Shown one piece after another: positions 51,471 through 60,517 of a DNA stretch of 64,000 nt (position 1 is the stretch's first letter; each line of letters opens with the position of its first letter). The DNA is taken from the NCBI RefSeq assembly GCF_027474525.2, contig NZ_CP114882.2, positions 1,488,001 to 1,552,000 on the forward strand, given 5' to 3'. Below the pieces are notes generated by a model that saw only the letters and a program-made list of their open reading frames with translations, did no database searches and was not told where the DNA came from. The stretch is from Flavobacterium lacustre (GTDB lineage: Bacteria; Bacteroidota; Bacteroidia; Flavobacteriales; Flavobacteriaceae). The translations under genes and the position numbers were made by a program.

Positions 51471-52553
51471 ATGGAAAACAAGAAAGAAATGAGAAATTGG
51501 TTGAATGAATTCAATTTGACTCATCCATTTGTGATCGCAGGACCTTGTAGTGCTGAAACAGAAGAACAAGTATTGAAAATAGCTCATGAATTGAAAGATT
51601 CAGATGTAAGTGTATTTAGAGCAGGAATCTGGAAACCAAGAACACGTCCAGGAGGATTTGAAGGTGTTGGTGAAATTGGATTGAAATGGTTGAAAAAAGC
51701 AAAAGCGGAAACAGGATTGCTAATGGGAACTGAAGTTGCTACAGCTGCACACTGTAAACTAGCTTTAGAAAATGATATTGATGTATTATGGGTTGGTGCT
51801 CGTACAACTGCAAACCCTTTTGCAGTTCAAGAGATTGCTGATACGTTAAAAGGAACAGATAAAATTGTATTGATCAAAAACCCGGTAAATCCAGATATGG
51901 CTTTATGGTTAGGTGGTGTGGAACGTTTGTATGCTGCGGGAATCAAAAACCTTGGAGTAATTCACAGAGGTTTTTCTACTTACGAAAAAACAAAATACAG
52001 AAACATTCCAGAATGGCAAATTGCTATCGAATTGCAAAATAAATTCCCTGATTTACCTTTAATTATTGATCCATCTCACATTACAGGAAACCGTGATATG
52101 ATTCTTGAAGTAACGCAAGAGGCATTAGATTTGAATTATGACGGTATGATTATCGAAACGCATAATGATCCTGATAATGCATGGTCTGATGCTGCTCAAC
52201 AAGTTACTCCAGATGCGTTGAAACAAATTTTCAAAGATTTGAAAGTTAGAAAAGTAAGCGGTGATACGGATGAGTTTGCAAGCAAAATGACAAAATTGAG
52301 AGCTAATATTGATGTTTTGGACGCTAATTTATTAGAGTTGTTAGGAAAACGTATGAAAGTAGCTGACGAAATTGGTCAAGTGAAAAAAGATGCTAACGTT
52401 GCTGTTCTTCAAAACAACCGTTGGAACGAAATTCAGGCAAAAATGGTTGCTGAAGGTGCTAAAAAAGGATTGACAGAAGAATTTATCGTTAAATTATTCA
52501 AAGGAATTCACCAAGAAAGTATTGAACACCAAGAAAAAATCTTGAATTCTTAA
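51471..52553 (+). CDS. Bifunctional 3-deoxy-7-phosphoheptulonate synthase / chorismate mutase
   Basis: A 360-residue fusion that both opens the shikimate pathway and forms prephenate for PheA and TyrA. Residues 1-250 are a type I-beta-like DAHP synthase (HPFVIAGPCSAETEEQV, RAGIWKPRTRPGGFEGVG, DPSHITGNRDMILEV). Residues about 268-360 are an AroQ chorismate mutase (MTKLRANIDVLDANLLELLG, KRMKVADEIGQVKKDANVAV). The fusion is common in Bacteroidetes and allows allosteric control of DAHP synthase through the mutase domain. Last gene of the attenuated operon, followed by a terminator. Confidence 0.95.
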   Translation: MENKKEMRNWLNEFNLTHPFVIAGPCSAETEEQVLKIAHELKDSDVSVFRAGIWKPRTRPGGFEGVGEIGLKWLKKAKAETGLLMGTEVATAAHCKLALENDIDVLWVGARTTANPFAVQEIADTLKGTDKIVLIKNPVNPDMALWLGGVERLYAAGIKNLGVIHRGFSTYEKTKYRNIPEWQIAIELQNKFPDLPLIIDPSHITGNRDMILEVTQEALDLNYDGMIIETHNDPDNAWSDAAQQVTPDALKQIFKDLKVRKVSGDTDEFASKMTKLRANIDVLDANLLELLGKRMKVADEIGQVKKDANVAVLQNNRWNEIQAKMVAEGAKKGLTEEFIVKLFKGIHQESIEHQEKILNS

Positions 52554-52572
52554 TTCTTGTTTAAATAAATAG

Positions 52573-52607
52573 AATCCTCACAGTTGAATAAATTGTGAGG
52601 ATTTTTT
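52573..52607 (+). terminator. Intrinsic terminator after the aromatic operon
   Basis: AATCCTCACA (52573-52582) pairs perfectly with TGTGAGGATT (52594-52603), followed by a T-run. Confidence 0.88.
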
Positions 52608-52629
52608 ATTTATTAGGTAATTGTAAAAA

Positions 52630-52657
52630 CTTTAGACTTTAAACTTTAAACTTGAAA
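52630..52657 (+). repeat. Heptad tandem repeat before rsgA
   Basis: Four 7-nt units in the register CTTTAGA, CTTTAAA, CTTTAAA, CTTGAAA, ending 8 bp before the -7 box. Confidence 0.65.
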
Positions 52658-52665
52658 CAAAATTT

Positions 52666-52673
52666 TACCTTTG
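52666..52673 (+). promoter_or_regulatory. -7 promoter element for rsgA
   Basis: TACCTTTG ends 4 bp before the ATG at 52678. If it is used, the transcript is leaderless or nearly so. TTT stands where TTG is expected. Confidence 0.5.
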
Positions 52674-52677
52674 CAGC

Positions 52678-53655
52678 ATGACAGGACTAGTTTACAAATC
52701 TACAGGGAGTTGGTACACCGTAAAATCAGAAAAAGGGGATTTTATTGAGTGTAGAATGAAAGGGAAATTCCGAATCAAAGGAATTAAAAGTACAAACCCA
52801 ATTGCTGTGGGAGATATTGTAGATTATGAACTCGAAGAAACTTCGGATGCCGTTACCGGTACGATTCATAAAATACACGACAGAAAAAACTATATTGTTC
52901 GAAAATCAGTTAATTTATCTCATCAGATGCATATTATTGCATCGAATATTGATCGCGTTTTCCTGCTGGTGACCATCAATAATCCACCAACTACTTTTAA
53001 TTTTATTGACCGTTTTCTAGTCACTGCCGAAGCATATGGTATCGAAACGATATTGGTTTTTAATAAAATTGATACTTTTGATGATGCGACTTTAGACGAG
53101 CAGTTGTACATGCAACATGTGTATCAGGAAATTGGATACCAATGCCTGCGTGTTTCTTCTACTGAAATGAAAGGAATTGATGCCTTAAAAGAAATGATGA
53201 TTGGTAAAGTAAGTATGTTCTCAGGGCATTCCGGAGTTGGTAAATCAACTTTGGTTAATGCGATGGAACCTAATTTACATTTAAAAACAAAAACAATTTC
53301 TGAGGCCAGTAAGCAAGGGCAACATACTACAACTTTTGCAGAAATGTATGATTTGTCTTTTGACGCTAAAATTATTGACACACCCGGAATCAAAGGCTTT
53401 GGAATTGTTGATATGGAAAAAGAAGAGATAAGCGGCTATTTTCCGGAGTTTTTCAAGTTGAAAGACCAATGTAAATTCAATAATTGCCTGCATAAAGAAG
53501 AACCTCATTGTGCTATTAAAGCGGCATTGGAAAAAGATGAAATTGCTTGGTCTCGTTACCGAAGTTACCTCAAAATTCTGGAAGGTGACGATGAGAATTA
53601 TCGAACCGATATTCACAATGAAGACCGAATAATCAGCGATAAAACAAGGGAATAA
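52678..53655 (+). CDS. rsgA: Ribosome small subunit-dependent GTPase A
   Basis: A 325-residue circularly permuted GTPase that checks late 30S subunit maturation. An N-terminal OB-fold (GLVYKSTGSWYTVKSEKGDF) precedes the permuted G motifs in the order G4 (LVFNKIDTF), G1 (FSGHSGVGKSTLVNAM) and G3 (IIDTPGIKGFG). A C-terminal zinc finger has CKFNNCLHKEEPHC. All are diagnostic of RsgA. The first gene of a run continuing with dtd and the DUF3857 genes. Confidence 0.96.
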   Translation: MTGLVYKSTGSWYTVKSEKGDFIECRMKGKFRIKGIKSTNPIAVGDIVDYELEETSDAVTGTIHKIHDRKNYIVRKSVNLSHQMHIIASNIDRVFLLVTINNPPTTFNFIDRFLVTAEAYGIETILVFNKIDTFDDATLDEQLYMQHVYQEIGYQCLRVSSTEMKGIDALKEMMIGKVSMFSGHSGVGKSTLVNAMEPNLHLKTKTISEASKQGQHTTTFAEMYDLSFDAKIIDTPGIKGFGIVDMEKEEISGYFPEFFKLKDQCKFNNCLHKEEPHCAIKAALEKDEIAWSRYRSYLKILEGDDENYRTDIHNEDRIISDKTRE

Positions 53656-53674
53656 TTTATAATTCACCATTATT

Positions 53675-54127
53675 TTGAAAGTAGTAATTCAAAGAGTTTC
53701 CTCCGCCTCTGTAACCATTGACAATAAAATTGTAGCCGATATTCAAAAAGGGCTTCTTGTTTTAGTTGGGATTGAAGAGACAGACACACAAGAAGATATT
53801 GATTGGTTAGTGGGTAAAATTACCCAGATTCGTATTTTTGGAGATGAGAATGAGGTAATGAATTTGTCGATTCAAGATATCGACGGTGATATTATTGTGG
53901 TAAGCCAATTTACGCTGCATGCTTCTACCAAAAAAGGCAATCGTCCATCTTATATAAAAGCTGCAAAACCAGAAATTGCTATTCCTATTTATGAAGATTT
54001 TGTAAAAAGTTTAGAATTTAAAATGAATAAAAAAGTGCAGACAGGCGTGTTTGGCGCGGACATGAAAGTACTTCTTTTGAATGATGGTCCGGTAACGATA
54101 CAAATGGATAGTAAAAATCGGAATTAA
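53675..54127 (+). CDS. dtd: D-aminoacyl-tRNA deacylase
   Basis: Hydrolyses D-amino acids (and Gly) wrongly attached to tRNA. A 150-residue homodimeric enzyme. The catalytic SQFTLHA motif and the chirality-gate GPVTIQMD motif are both present, and the N-terminus MKVVIQRVSSASVTIDNK is canonical. The start must be TTG at 53675, because the conserved N-terminus leaves no ATG. Lies 19 bp after rsgA. Confidence 0.95.
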   Translation: MKVVIQRVSSASVTIDNKIVADIQKGLLVLVGIEETDTQEDIDWLVGKITQIRIFGDENEVMNLSIQDIDGDIIVVSQFTLHASTKKGNRPSYIKAAKPEIAIPIYEDFVKSLEFKMNKKVQTGVFGADMKVLLLNDGPVTIQMDSKNRN

Positions 54128-54176
54128 GTTTCTTTTAATCGAAAAATTCTTATATTTTTGGTAAAAAGAATTCGAT

Positions 54177-56084
54177 ATGGTTTCAAAGTATTTTTGCCTT
54201 TTAGTTTTACTTTCTACAACTTTACTTTCTGCTCAAAAAACAGCATATACTTCACTTGCAATATCCGACAGTTTAAAGGATAATGCCAATGCTGTGGTTC
54301 GTTTGAATCAGATTGACATTGATATTACTTCACAACGAAACATGACCGTCAAGACCAAAAGAGTCGTTACCGTTTTTAACGAAAAAGGACTTGGTGCTGT
54401 AGATGCCGTAGAAAGTTATGATAAAAGAACTTCTATTCGAGCAATTGAAGCGACCGTTTTTGACTCTGAAGGCAAAGAAATCAAAAAAATTAAACGAAAA
54501 GATTTTAAAGATCAAAGTGCGGCAGATGGAGTCACCATTTTTTCGGATAATCGCTATCTCTATTTAGATTATACGCCTATTCAATACCCGTTTACAATAA
54601 TTTTTGATAGTGAAATTGAAACTTCTACAACGGCTTTTATACCGCAATGGTTTCCTTTAACGGATTATTTTGTAAGTGTTGAAAAAAGCATTTTGAATGT
54701 CAATTATCCGGATAATTTGGGTTTTAGAAAAATGGAATTCAATTTTTCAACCTTTAAAATAAAAAAAAATGCCGATACTGCTACGCAACTTTCTTACACG
54801 GCAACTACTATTCCGGCTCAAAAAAGCGAAGATTATAGCCCTGCTTTTAGTACTATTTTTCCAAAAGTAATGATGGGATTAGAGTTGTTTCATCTGGAGG
54901 GAGTTGACGGAAATGCAAAAACTTGGAAAGAATTTGGACAATGGTACTCCGATAAAATTTTGTCTGGTACTACTGAGTTGTCTGAGGAAACTAAAACAAA
55001 AGTAAAAACGCTTATTGGAGCTGAAAAAGACCCAATAAAAAAAGCAAAAAAAGTTTATAAATATGTTCAAGAAAAGGTAAGATATATTAGTATTCAAGTT
55101 GGTATTGGAGGCTGGAAACCAATGTTAGCATCAGATGTTGATCGATTAGGATATGGCGATTGTAAAGCTTTGACAAATTATACCAAGGCATTGCTTACTG
55201 CTGTTAATGTTCCTTCTTATTATACCATTTTATACGGAGACAGAAAAAAAACAGATATTCAGTCTGATTTTGTTTCCATGCAAGGAAATCACATTATTTT
55301 GGCTATTCCTATAGGCAGCGGCTATACTTGGCTGGAATGTACGAGTCAGGATGATCCTTTTGGCTATCAAGGAACTTTTACAGATGACAGAACCGTTCTA
55401 GTGGTTAAGCCAAGCGGAGGCGAAATTGTTCGAACAAAAGTATATGATGACGAGGGAAATTCACAAGTAGATACAGGAACTTATAGCTTGTCTGAAAAAG
55501 GAGATTTGTCCGGAAAAATTACGATTGTTTCTCAAGGTTCACAATACAGTAGCAAAGCACCGATTCAAAGTTGGAATCCTATAGATAAAGATTCTCATTA
55601 CAAAGAATACTGGGATAATATCAATAATTTGAAATTAGGGAAAATAGCCTTTTCGGATGATAAGGAAAATGTAAAATTATCCGAAAATATTGAGATAAGT
55701 GCTGTAAATTATGGAACAATCACCAACGGGAAAATGATGTTTGCCATAAATGCTTTTAATCAATATACGGGGAACGTAAAAAGAATTAGAAACCGTAAAA
55801 ATCCTTTTGAAATACAAAGAGGATACATCGATACAGATGAGATAAATGTTGTGCTTCCGCCGGAATTTTCTATTGAATTTTTACCGGCTAATTTTGAACT
55901 CAACAGTAAATACGGAGTGTATAAAACCGAGATTGTAAAAAAAGACGCCTCCAATTTAATCTATAAAAGGACCTTGTTTGTAAAAAAAGGATTGTATTCC
56001 AGTAAAGAATATGATGAATACCGTCTTTTTATAGAGCAAATTTCAAAAAATGATAATGCCAAAATTATTCTAACCCTAAATTAA
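54177..56084 (+). CDS. DUF3857 / transglutaminase-like exported protein, first of three paralogues
   Basis: A 635-residue protein with a signal peptide (about residues 1-20, LLVLLSTTLLSAQ). A DUF3857 beta-sandwich (about residues 40-220) is followed by a transglutaminase-like core (about 260-400). The core keeps the cysteine of the protease-like triad in RLGYGDCKALTNYTKALL. A His is available in MQGNHIILAIP, and the acidic position may be the Glu in TWLECTSQD. A C-terminal beta domain follows. The function of the family is unknown. It is likely periplasmic or surface-bound, and catalysis is plausible for this copy, unlike the next two. Lies 49 bp after dtd. Confidence 0.85.
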   Translation: MVSKYFCLLVLLSTTLLSAQKTAYTSLAISDSLKDNANAVVRLNQIDIDITSQRNMTVKTKRVVTVFNEKGLGAVDAVESYDKRTSIRAIEATVFDSEGKEIKKIKRKDFKDQSAADGVTIFSDNRYLYLDYTPIQYPFTIIFDSEIETSTTAFIPQWFPLTDYFVSVEKSILNVNYPDNLGFRKMEFNFSTFKIKKNADTATQLSYTATTIPAQKSEDYSPAFSTIFPKVMMGLELFHLEGVDGNAKTWKEFGQWYSDKILSGTTELSEETKTKVKTLIGAEKDPIKKAKKVYKYVQEKVRYISIQVGIGGWKPMLASDVDRLGYGDCKALTNYTKALLTAVNVPSYYTILYGDRKKTDIQSDFVSMQGNHIILAIPIGSGYTWLECTSQDDPFGYQGTFTDDRTVLVVKPSGGEIVRTKVYDDEGNSQVDTGTYSLSEKGDLSGKITIVSQGSQYSSKAPIQSWNPIDKDSHYKEYWDNINNLKLGKIAFSDDKENVKLSENIEISAVNYGTITNGKMMFAINAFNQYTGNVKRIRNRKNPFEIQRGYIDTDEINVVLPPEFSIEFLPANFELNSKYGVYKTEIVKKDASNLIYKRTLFVKKGLYSSKEYDEYRLFIEQISKNDNAKIILTLN

Positions 56085-56091
56085 TACAGAT

Positions 56092-58113
56092 ATGTCACTC
56101 AAAAAAACACTGCTTTTTTTATTGTTATTCGTTTCGTTTTTAAAAAGTACCGCACAAAATTTCGAATTGGGTAAAGTGTCTATTGCCGAACTTGAACAAA
56201 AAGTACATCCAACAGATACAGCTGCCGTAGCCGCTATTTTATTCGAAAAAGGGAGGAATACTTATGAGTATTCTAAGGACAATGGTTTTGTTATGATTAC
56301 CGAGGTTAAAACTCGTATTAAAATATATAAAAAAGAGGGGTATGATTGGGCTAACAAAAAAGTGCAATACTACATAGGAGATAATTCAAAAGAAACTATT
56401 TCTTATTCTGATGCGATAACCTATAATTTGGTAGGCGGAAAGATAGAAAAGACTAAATTGAAAAGTGACGGAGAGTTTGATGAAAAAATCAATAGATATT
56501 GGGGGCGAAAAAAAATAACGATGCCTAATGTAAAAGAAGGATCGGTTATAGAGTTTAAATATACAGTGCGATCCTTTAGCATAGGAAGTCCAAGGGAATG
56601 GAATTTTCAAACGAGTATTCCGGTAAATTATTCAGAATATAAAACCTATATACCGGAATATTATGTTTATAATACCAATCAAAAAGGATATATTTTTCCT
56701 AAAGTAACGGAAGAAAAAAAACAGAAAATTGTTTCATTGTCAAGCCTAGAGAGATCTGGCGGTCAAGGAATGTCTGCTGTAACCAGCACCTTTGTTCAAG
56801 ACAAATTTGAATATCAGGAAACGATTACTACTTATGTTGCTGAGAATTTGCCTGCCATGCGAGATGAGGGCTATATTAATAACATAGATAATTATACCTC
56901 AAGTTTGGTTCAGGAATTGTCGATGACTAAATATCCTAATCAGCCTTTAAAGCCGTATTCAACAGATTGGAATGCGGTAGTGAAAACCATTTATGACTAC
57001 GATGATTTTGGTCCTGAACTAGGCAAAACAGGTTATTTTGAAGAGGATCTAAAAGGTATTATTGCTGGACTTACGACTCCTGAAGACAAAATTAATACTA
57101 TATTTAATTTTGTAAAAAACAGAGTGAAATGGAATGATTACAACGGATATAGTTGTAACGACGGTGTTAAAAAAGCCTATAAAGATAAAACCGGAAATAT
57201 TGCCGAAATTAACTTGATGCTTACTGCAATGTTGCGTTATGCAGGATTAACTGCGAACCCGGTTCTGGTAAGTACCCGATCTAACGGGGTAGCTTTGTTT
57301 CCGAATAGAAATGCGTTTAATTATGTAATTGCAGCTGTCGAAAACGGAACTGATTTGACCTTGCTAGATGCTTCGGATGCTTACTCAACTCCAAATGTTT
57401 TGCCTTTTAGAGCCTTAAACTGGGTGGGGAGATTGATCCGAAAAGATGGTACTTCAACAGAAGTTGATTTAATGCCAAAGTCACCCTCTAATGATATAGT
57501 TTCAATGAATTATGCGATTGATGCAAGAGGATTGATTTCCGGTAAGTTGAGACGTCAAAGAACCGACCATAATGCCATGATTTTTAGAAAAAAAGTGGAA
57601 GACTTAAAAGAGGAATCCTATTTAGAAAAATTAGAAAACGACAATGATAAGATTGAAATAAACGAGTATTCCAGAACCAATGAGAAAGAGCTGAAATTGC
57701 CGGCAATAGAAACATTCTCGTTTGTTGGCTCTAATTTAGACGAGAGTATCGGTGGTAAAATCTATGTGAATCCAATGTTGTTTTACACCGAAAAACAAAA
57801 TCCTTTTAAACAAGAAGTAAGGGAATACCCAGTAGATTATGGATTTCCGTTTATGGATAAATATTCCATAAATATTCAAATTCCCGAAGGATACAAAGTA
57901 GAGACGCTTCCTGCAGTTACTATTTTATCGATGCAGGATAATTTAGGGACGTTTAAATACATGACTAATGCTTCAGGAAATACGATACAAATATCAATTG
58001 TGTACCAAATAAATGCAGCCATTATTTCATCAGAATATTACCCGATGCTAAAAGAGTTTTATCAAAAAATGATCGAAAAACAAAATGAGAAAATCATTCT
58101 AACAAAAATTTAA
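56092..58113 (+). CDS. DUF3857 protein with degenerate transglutaminase site, second paralogue
   Basis: A 673-residue exported protein with a signal peptide (residues 1-21, LLFVSFLKSTAQ), DUF3857 and a transglutaminase-like core. It is close to the third paralogue (both have SIAELEQK/TISELEEK near residue 30, HP.D..AVAAIL and YRIKIYKKEG-like segments). The nucleophile position reads DKTGNIAEINLMLTAML, with no cysteine. The His position is Tyr or Asn in FNYVIAAVE, while the Asp in LLDASDAYS remains. The site is therefore expected to be inactive as a transglutaminase or protease. A scaffold or binding role is likely. Lies 7 bp after the first copy and 6 bp before the third. Confidence 0.85.
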   Translation: MSLKKTLLFLLLFVSFLKSTAQNFELGKVSIAELEQKVHPTDTAAVAAILFEKGRNTYEYSKDNGFVMITEVKTRIKIYKKEGYDWANKKVQYYIGDNSKETISYSDAITYNLVGGKIEKTKLKSDGEFDEKINRYWGRKKITMPNVKEGSVIEFKYTVRSFSIGSPREWNFQTSIPVNYSEYKTYIPEYYVYNTNQKGYIFPKVTEEKKQKIVSLSSLERSGGQGMSAVTSTFVQDKFEYQETITTYVAENLPAMRDEGYINNIDNYTSSLVQELSMTKYPNQPLKPYSTDWNAVVKTIYDYDDFGPELGKTGYFEEDLKGIIAGLTTPEDKINTIFNFVKNRVKWNDYNGYSCNDGVKKAYKDKTGNIAEINLMLTAMLRYAGLTANPVLVSTRSNGVALFPNRNAFNYVIAAVENGTDLTLLDASDAYSTPNVLPFRALNWVGRLIRKDGTSTEVDLMPKSPSNDIVSMNYAIDARGLISGKLRRQRTDHNAMIFRKKVEDLKEESYLEKLENDNDKIEINEYSRTNEKELKLPAIETFSFVGSNLDESIGGKIYVNPMLFYTEKQNPFKQEVREYPVDYGFPFMDKYSINIQIPEGYKVETLPAVTILSMQDNLGTFKYMTNASGNTIQISIVYQINAAIISSEYYPMLKEFYQKMIEKQNEKIILTKI

Positions 58114-58119
58114 AAAATA

Positions 58120-60108
58120 ATGTTTCACAATAAATTATTTTTTGTTTTAATACTGTTCACCTTTTTTGCAAAAGTAGGAGCTCAGGATTTAAAATTAGCT
58201 AAAGTAACTATTAGCGAACTTGAGGAAAAACAACATCCTAAAGATAGCTCGGCTGTTGCCGCTATATTATATAAAAAAGGAAAAACATTTTTTACGTATA
58301 CCCTGAATAGTGGTTTTGTGATGAATCATGAATTTACCTATAGAATTAAAATATATAAAAAAGAAGGATTAGATTGGGCAACTTTTGAAGTGCCAATTTA
58401 TACCGGTTACAATGATATTAATGATGATTATGTAAGATTTAATGATGCAGTAACTTATAATATCGAAAATGGCTCAGTTGTTAAGACAAAATTAGATAGC
58501 GAAGGAAGTTTTAAAACTAAAGTTAATGAAAACTGGAAGAAAGCATCCATTTCCTTACCGAATGTAAAAGCGGGTTCCATAATCGAATTTAGTTATGTTT
58601 TAAAATCAGAAAATATATTATTTTTTCCAGTTTATGATATTCAATACGATATTCCTGTAAATTATTCCGAATACAGAACAGAAATACCTAATTTTTTCTA
58701 CTACAAGACACTCCTCAAAGGTTATTTAGATGTTAAAACAGATTCAAAAGTCCAAAGTGGTTCAATGAACTATACTGATGAACACAATCAAATGTCCGAT
58801 ATAACTTTTCGGTCAATTAACACTACTTATGTAGCCAAAGATGTCCCTGCTATTAAGGAAGAGGCGTTTGTTGACAACTCAAAAAATTACCAGGCTTCAA
58901 TTCATAATGAATTAGAGAAAACAGCATTCCCTGGCAAGGAGGTTAAGGATTATTCCTCAACATGGGAAGGAGTTGCAAAAACTATTTTTAAGAGTGATGA
59001 TTTTGGAAAAGAATTAAAAGAGATAGATTATTTTATTCCTGATTTAAAAAAATTAATTGAAAACATCAAATCAGAGAAAGAAAGGCTTAGTGCGGTTTTT
59101 AAGTTTGTCCAAGAAAAAATGAATTGGAATGGTGATTATGGTTATTATACTGATAAAGGAGTTAAAAAAGCTTATTTAGATAGAACTGGAAATGTCGCCG
59201 AAATCAATTTTATTTTAATTTCTATGTTAAGACTTACGGGGATAAAAGTAGATCCTGTTCTAGTGAGTACTATCGAAAATGGCATACCTGTATTTCCTAA
59301 TCGTACCGTTTTTAACTATGTTATTGCTTCAGCTGAAATTAATGGAGAACAAATTTTATTAGATGCAACTAATAAATATACAACTCAAAATATTTTGCCA
59401 TTAAATACATTAAATTGGGTTGGTCGCCTGATAAAAGCAGATGGAACATCTGTTGAGGTGAGTTTGATTCCTAAAGTTCCCTCATTAATTAGCTCTTCTT
59501 TAAGTCTAAAAATAGATTCTCAAAGAAAAATTTCAGGGACTTATAGTAGTAGAAAAACAAATCATGATGCCTATGATTTTAGAAGTAAATATGCTGATAC
59601 TAGTACAGATAATTATTCAGATAAACTCGAGGGAAATTACGGAGGAATTGAAATTAGCGATTACAGTATAAAAAACAAGAGTGATTTAATGAGTCCAATT
59701 GATGAGTATTTCGTGTTTCAATCCGATAATCATTTGGAAGTGATGGGGAGTGAAATGTATTTAAAACCGATGCTTTTTTTTACTCTAAATAATAATCCAT
59801 TTATACAGGAGGATAGAAAAACACCTATTTATTTTGGATATCCAAAAATTAAAAGATATAGTATTGTAATTGATATTCCAGAGGATTATGAAGTTGAGTC
59901 AATGCCAAAGTCAATAAATTTGTCATCTGGTGACGGGTCGTTAATTTTTAAATATTTGTTAGAGCAAAAGGATAGAAAAATTCAATTATTAGTGCATTCT
60001 GAAACGAAGTTGTCCACTATGTTGCCTGAAGATTATCAAATGGTAAAAGAATTTTATCAAAAAATTGTGGATAAACAAAAAGAGAATATAGTATTTAAAA
60101 AAATATAA
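58120..60108 (+). CDS. DUF3857 protein with degenerate transglutaminase site, third paralogue
   Basis: A 662-residue paralogue of the preceding gene, probably from tandem duplication. Signal peptide (residues 1-21, FTFFAKVGAQ), DUF3857, then the core with DRTGNVAEINFILISMLRL in place of the Cys motif and NYVIASAEI at the His position. The acidic LLDATNKYT remains. C-terminal domain as in the second copy (YQMVKEFYQKIVDKQKENIV against YYPMLKEFYQKMIEKQ). Base composition is slightly more AT-rich than the second copy. Two base pairs separate it from the MazG-like gene, so translation is probably coupled. Confidence 0.85.
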   Translation: MFHNKLFFVLILFTFFAKVGAQDLKLAKVTISELEEKQHPKDSSAVAAILYKKGKTFFTYTLNSGFVMNHEFTYRIKIYKKEGLDWATFEVPIYTGYNDINDDYVRFNDAVTYNIENGSVVKTKLDSEGSFKTKVNENWKKASISLPNVKAGSIIEFSYVLKSENILFFPVYDIQYDIPVNYSEYRTEIPNFFYYKTLLKGYLDVKTDSKVQSGSMNYTDEHNQMSDITFRSINTTYVAKDVPAIKEEAFVDNSKNYQASIHNELEKTAFPGKEVKDYSSTWEGVAKTIFKSDDFGKELKEIDYFIPDLKKLIENIKSEKERLSAVFKFVQEKMNWNGDYGYYTDKGVKKAYLDRTGNVAEINFILISMLRLTGIKVDPVLVSTIENGIPVFPNRTVFNYVIASAEINGEQILLDATNKYTTQNILPLNTLNWVGRLIKADGTSVEVSLIPKVPSLISSSLSLKIDSQRKISGTYSSRKTNHDAYDFRSKYADTSTDNYSDKLEGNYGGIEISDYSIKNKSDLMSPIDEYFVFQSDNHLEVMGSEMYLKPMLFFTLNNNPFIQEDRKTPIYFGYPKIKRYSIVIDIPEDYEVESMPKSINLSSGDGSLIFKYLLEQKDRKIQLLVHSETKLSTMLPEDYQMVKEFYQKIVDKQKENIVFKKI

Positions 60109-60110
60109 AA

Positions 60111-60437
60111 ATGAATCTAAAAAATGCCCAATTAGACGTGGATACTTGGATCAAGGAACACGGTGTACGTTACTTTAATGAATTGACCAATATGGCGCAA
60201 CTTACGGAAGAAGTAGGTGAAGTAGCCCGAATTATAGCCCGTCGTTATGGCGAACAATCCGAGAAAGAAAGCGATAAAAATAAAGATTTAGGAGAAGAAT
60301 TAGCCGATGTGGTTTTTGTGGTTTTGTGCTTGGCCAATCAAACCGGAATCGATTTGCAAGCCGCTTTTGATAAGAAAATGGACTTGAAATCAGTACGTGA
60401 TAAAGACCGCCATAAAAACAACGAGAAATTAAAATAA
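60111..60437 (+). CDS. MazG-like nucleotide pyrophosphohydrolase
   Basis: A 108-residue all-alpha NTP pyrophosphatase domain. The metal-binding acidic residues are in LTEEVGEVARIIARR (Glu-Glu-x-x-Glu) and DLGEELADVVFVVLCLANQ (Glu-Glu-x-x-Asp). Single-domain MazG/RS21-C6-like enzymes hydrolyse non-canonical NTPs such as modified dCTP or dUTP, thus cleaning the nucleotide pool. The substrate is unknown. It overlaps no gene but begins only 2 bp after the third DUF3857 gene. The aroA promoter follows. Confidence 0.88.
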   Translation: MNLKNAQLDVDTWIKEHGVRYFNELTNMAQLTEEVGEVARIIARRYGEQSEKESDKNKDLGEELADVVFVVLCLANQTGIDLQAAFDKKMDLKSVRDKDRHKNNEKLK

Positions 60438-60459
60438 TGTTATAAGTCAAAGGAAAGCT

Positions 60460-60489
60460 TTGGTACATCCTTTTTTTAAAATAAATTTG
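60460..60489 (+). promoter_or_regulatory. Promoter of aroA
   Basis: TTG (60460-60462), a 19-nt spacer and TAAATTTG (60482-60489) form a complete Bacteroidetes promoter, 28 bp before the aroA start. Confidence 0.82.
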
Positions 60490-60517
60490 CCGCCAATTAC
60501 CAATCAACCAAGCTAAA

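Noticed and set aside
53281..53670. 129-aa antisense frame within rsgA
   Set aside because: Antisense shadow of a well-supported gene. The same holds for other long antisense frames at 3809-4252, 42381-42830 and 60232-60651.
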